Of a stretch of 37,827 nucleotides of DNA, positions 37,384 through 37,827 are shown one piece after another. The position numbers were made by a program, and so were the translations under genes. The notes under the pieces are model-generated. The model was not told the origin of the DNA, did no database searches, and saw only the letters and a program-made list of their open reading frames with translations. This DNA is from an uncultured Gammaproteobacteria bacterium (GTDB lineage Bacteria; Pseudomonadota; Gammaproteobacteria; CAMYKB01): the NCBI GenBank assembly GCA_947258875.1, contig CAMYKB010000017.1, positions 1 to 37,827 on the forward strand, read 5' to 3'. Each line of letters begins with the position of its first letter. Within the stretch, counting starts at the first letter, position 1.

Positions 37384-37509
37384 ACGACATCAAGCTACCA
37401 GCCCGTCCGGGGCCACAACACAAAGCAGGCAACCATCCTCAAACCAGCCTGTAATCATAGCTACGTGATAAATCCGTAACCAGATGCACACTTTTTGAGC
37501 ACACCCCCA
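37384..37509. other. Spacer between pnp terminator and sigma-factor operon
   Basis: About 125 bases without a gene, expected to contain the promoter of the sigma/anti-sigma operon on the minus strand. No strong consensus is seen. Confidence 0.35.
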
Positions 37510-37536
37510 TAAAAAAAGGGGCCCATGAGGACCCCT
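37510..37536 (-). terminator. Rho-independent terminator of pnp
   Basis: On the minus strand AGGGGTCC pairs with GGGCCCCT (one G-T pair) around loop TCAT, followed by a T-run of eight. It lies 33 bases after the pnp stop. Confidence 0.88.
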
Positions 37537-37569
37537 GATACATATAGCTATAGCCAGCTGTTTTAAGGG

Positions 37570-37827
37570 CTAGCCCTCATTGACAGCCTTCATGCTCAGG
37601 CGGATACGGCCCTGCTTGTCGACCTCGAGCACCTTGACCTTGACCTGATCACCCTCAGACAGCTTGTCACTGACATTGGCGACACGCTCGTCGGAGATTT
37701 GAGAGATGTGCACCAGGCCATCCTTGCCAGGCAGGATGGTAACAAAAGCACCGAAATCCATGATCTTGGCAACCCTGCCCTCATAAACCGAACCCACCTC
37801 AACATCAGCGGTGATCAATTCAATGCG
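37570..37827 (-). CDS. pnp: Polynucleotide phosphorylase, C-terminal end only (5' part beyond window)
   Basis: The last 85 codons of PNPase; the frame is open to the window edge. The visible part begins [29 protein letters not shown], the link from the KH domain into the S1 RNA-binding domain, and continues [18 protein letters not shown] and [17 protein letters not shown] to the stop. This matches the C-terminus of gammaproteobacterial PNPase closely. Ending only a few residues after the S1 domain is normal for the family outside enterobacteria. PNPase degrades RNA 3' to 5' with phosphate and is part of the degradosome. Confidence 0.92.
   Translation of the reverse strand, partial: RIELITADVEVGSVYEGRVAKIMDFGAFVTILPGKDGLVHISQISDERVANVSDKLSEGDQVKVKVLEVDKQGRIRLSMKAVNEG

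Overview
The window reads as chromosomal DNA of a free-living gammaproteobacterium at roughly 50% G+C. Supporting context is guaB-guaA-tadA, dksA-gluQ, divergent ppsA/ppsR, mltF, rraA, xseA, a pnp 3' end and a tRNA-Ser(CGA) with an encoded CCA. A small lipoprotein resembling SoxXA-binding proteins hints weakly at a sulfur-oxidising relative. No database search was possible; identities rest on motifs, lengths and gene context.

Layout. Positions 1-2815 look foreign or mosaic: the 3' part of a G+C-rich M64 peptidase gene, a small secreted NTF2-like protein, and the C-terminal quarter of a MacB-type permease joined in frame to a secreted S8 peptidase. This is either a real recombination product or an assembly/cloning chimera. 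Positions 5496-14418 are a central-carbon block for growth on acetate-like substrates: PEP synthase and its regulator, NADP isocitrate dehydrogenase, and the glyoxylate-shunt pair aceB-aceA with a divergent LysR regulator. Positions 14534-16435 hold rhodanese, RraA and a metallo-beta-lactamase-fold protein on one strand. Next come a membrane-anchored TIR protein, an LEA14-like lipoprotein, and tRNA-Ser beside a second copy whose T-loop is split by a hairpin-rich 78-nt insert. Positions 19283-31593 are housekeeping genes: mltF, guaBA-tadA with a metallo-beta-lactamase lipoprotein, xseA, a HAD phosphatase, a DksA with a long histone-H1-like tail, gluQ, msrB and a YheT-type hydrolase.

The most striking part is 31613-35985. 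Six small unrelated genes (VOC/PhnB-like, a lipoprotein of unknown function, GFA, YciI-like, GNAT, LysE-type exporter) all lie on the minus strand, are of uneven base composition, and are separated by attC-like folded sites. They point away from a plus-strand tyrosine recombinase of integron-integrase type. This is a chromosomal (sedentary) integron with its cassette array. The integrase is dead: an in-frame stop, a frameshift, and loss of the C-terminal catalytic half. I infer the array is frozen unless an integrase acts in trans.

The right end carries an ECF sigma factor overlapping its RskA-like anti-sigma gene, followed by the 3' end of pnp with its terminator.
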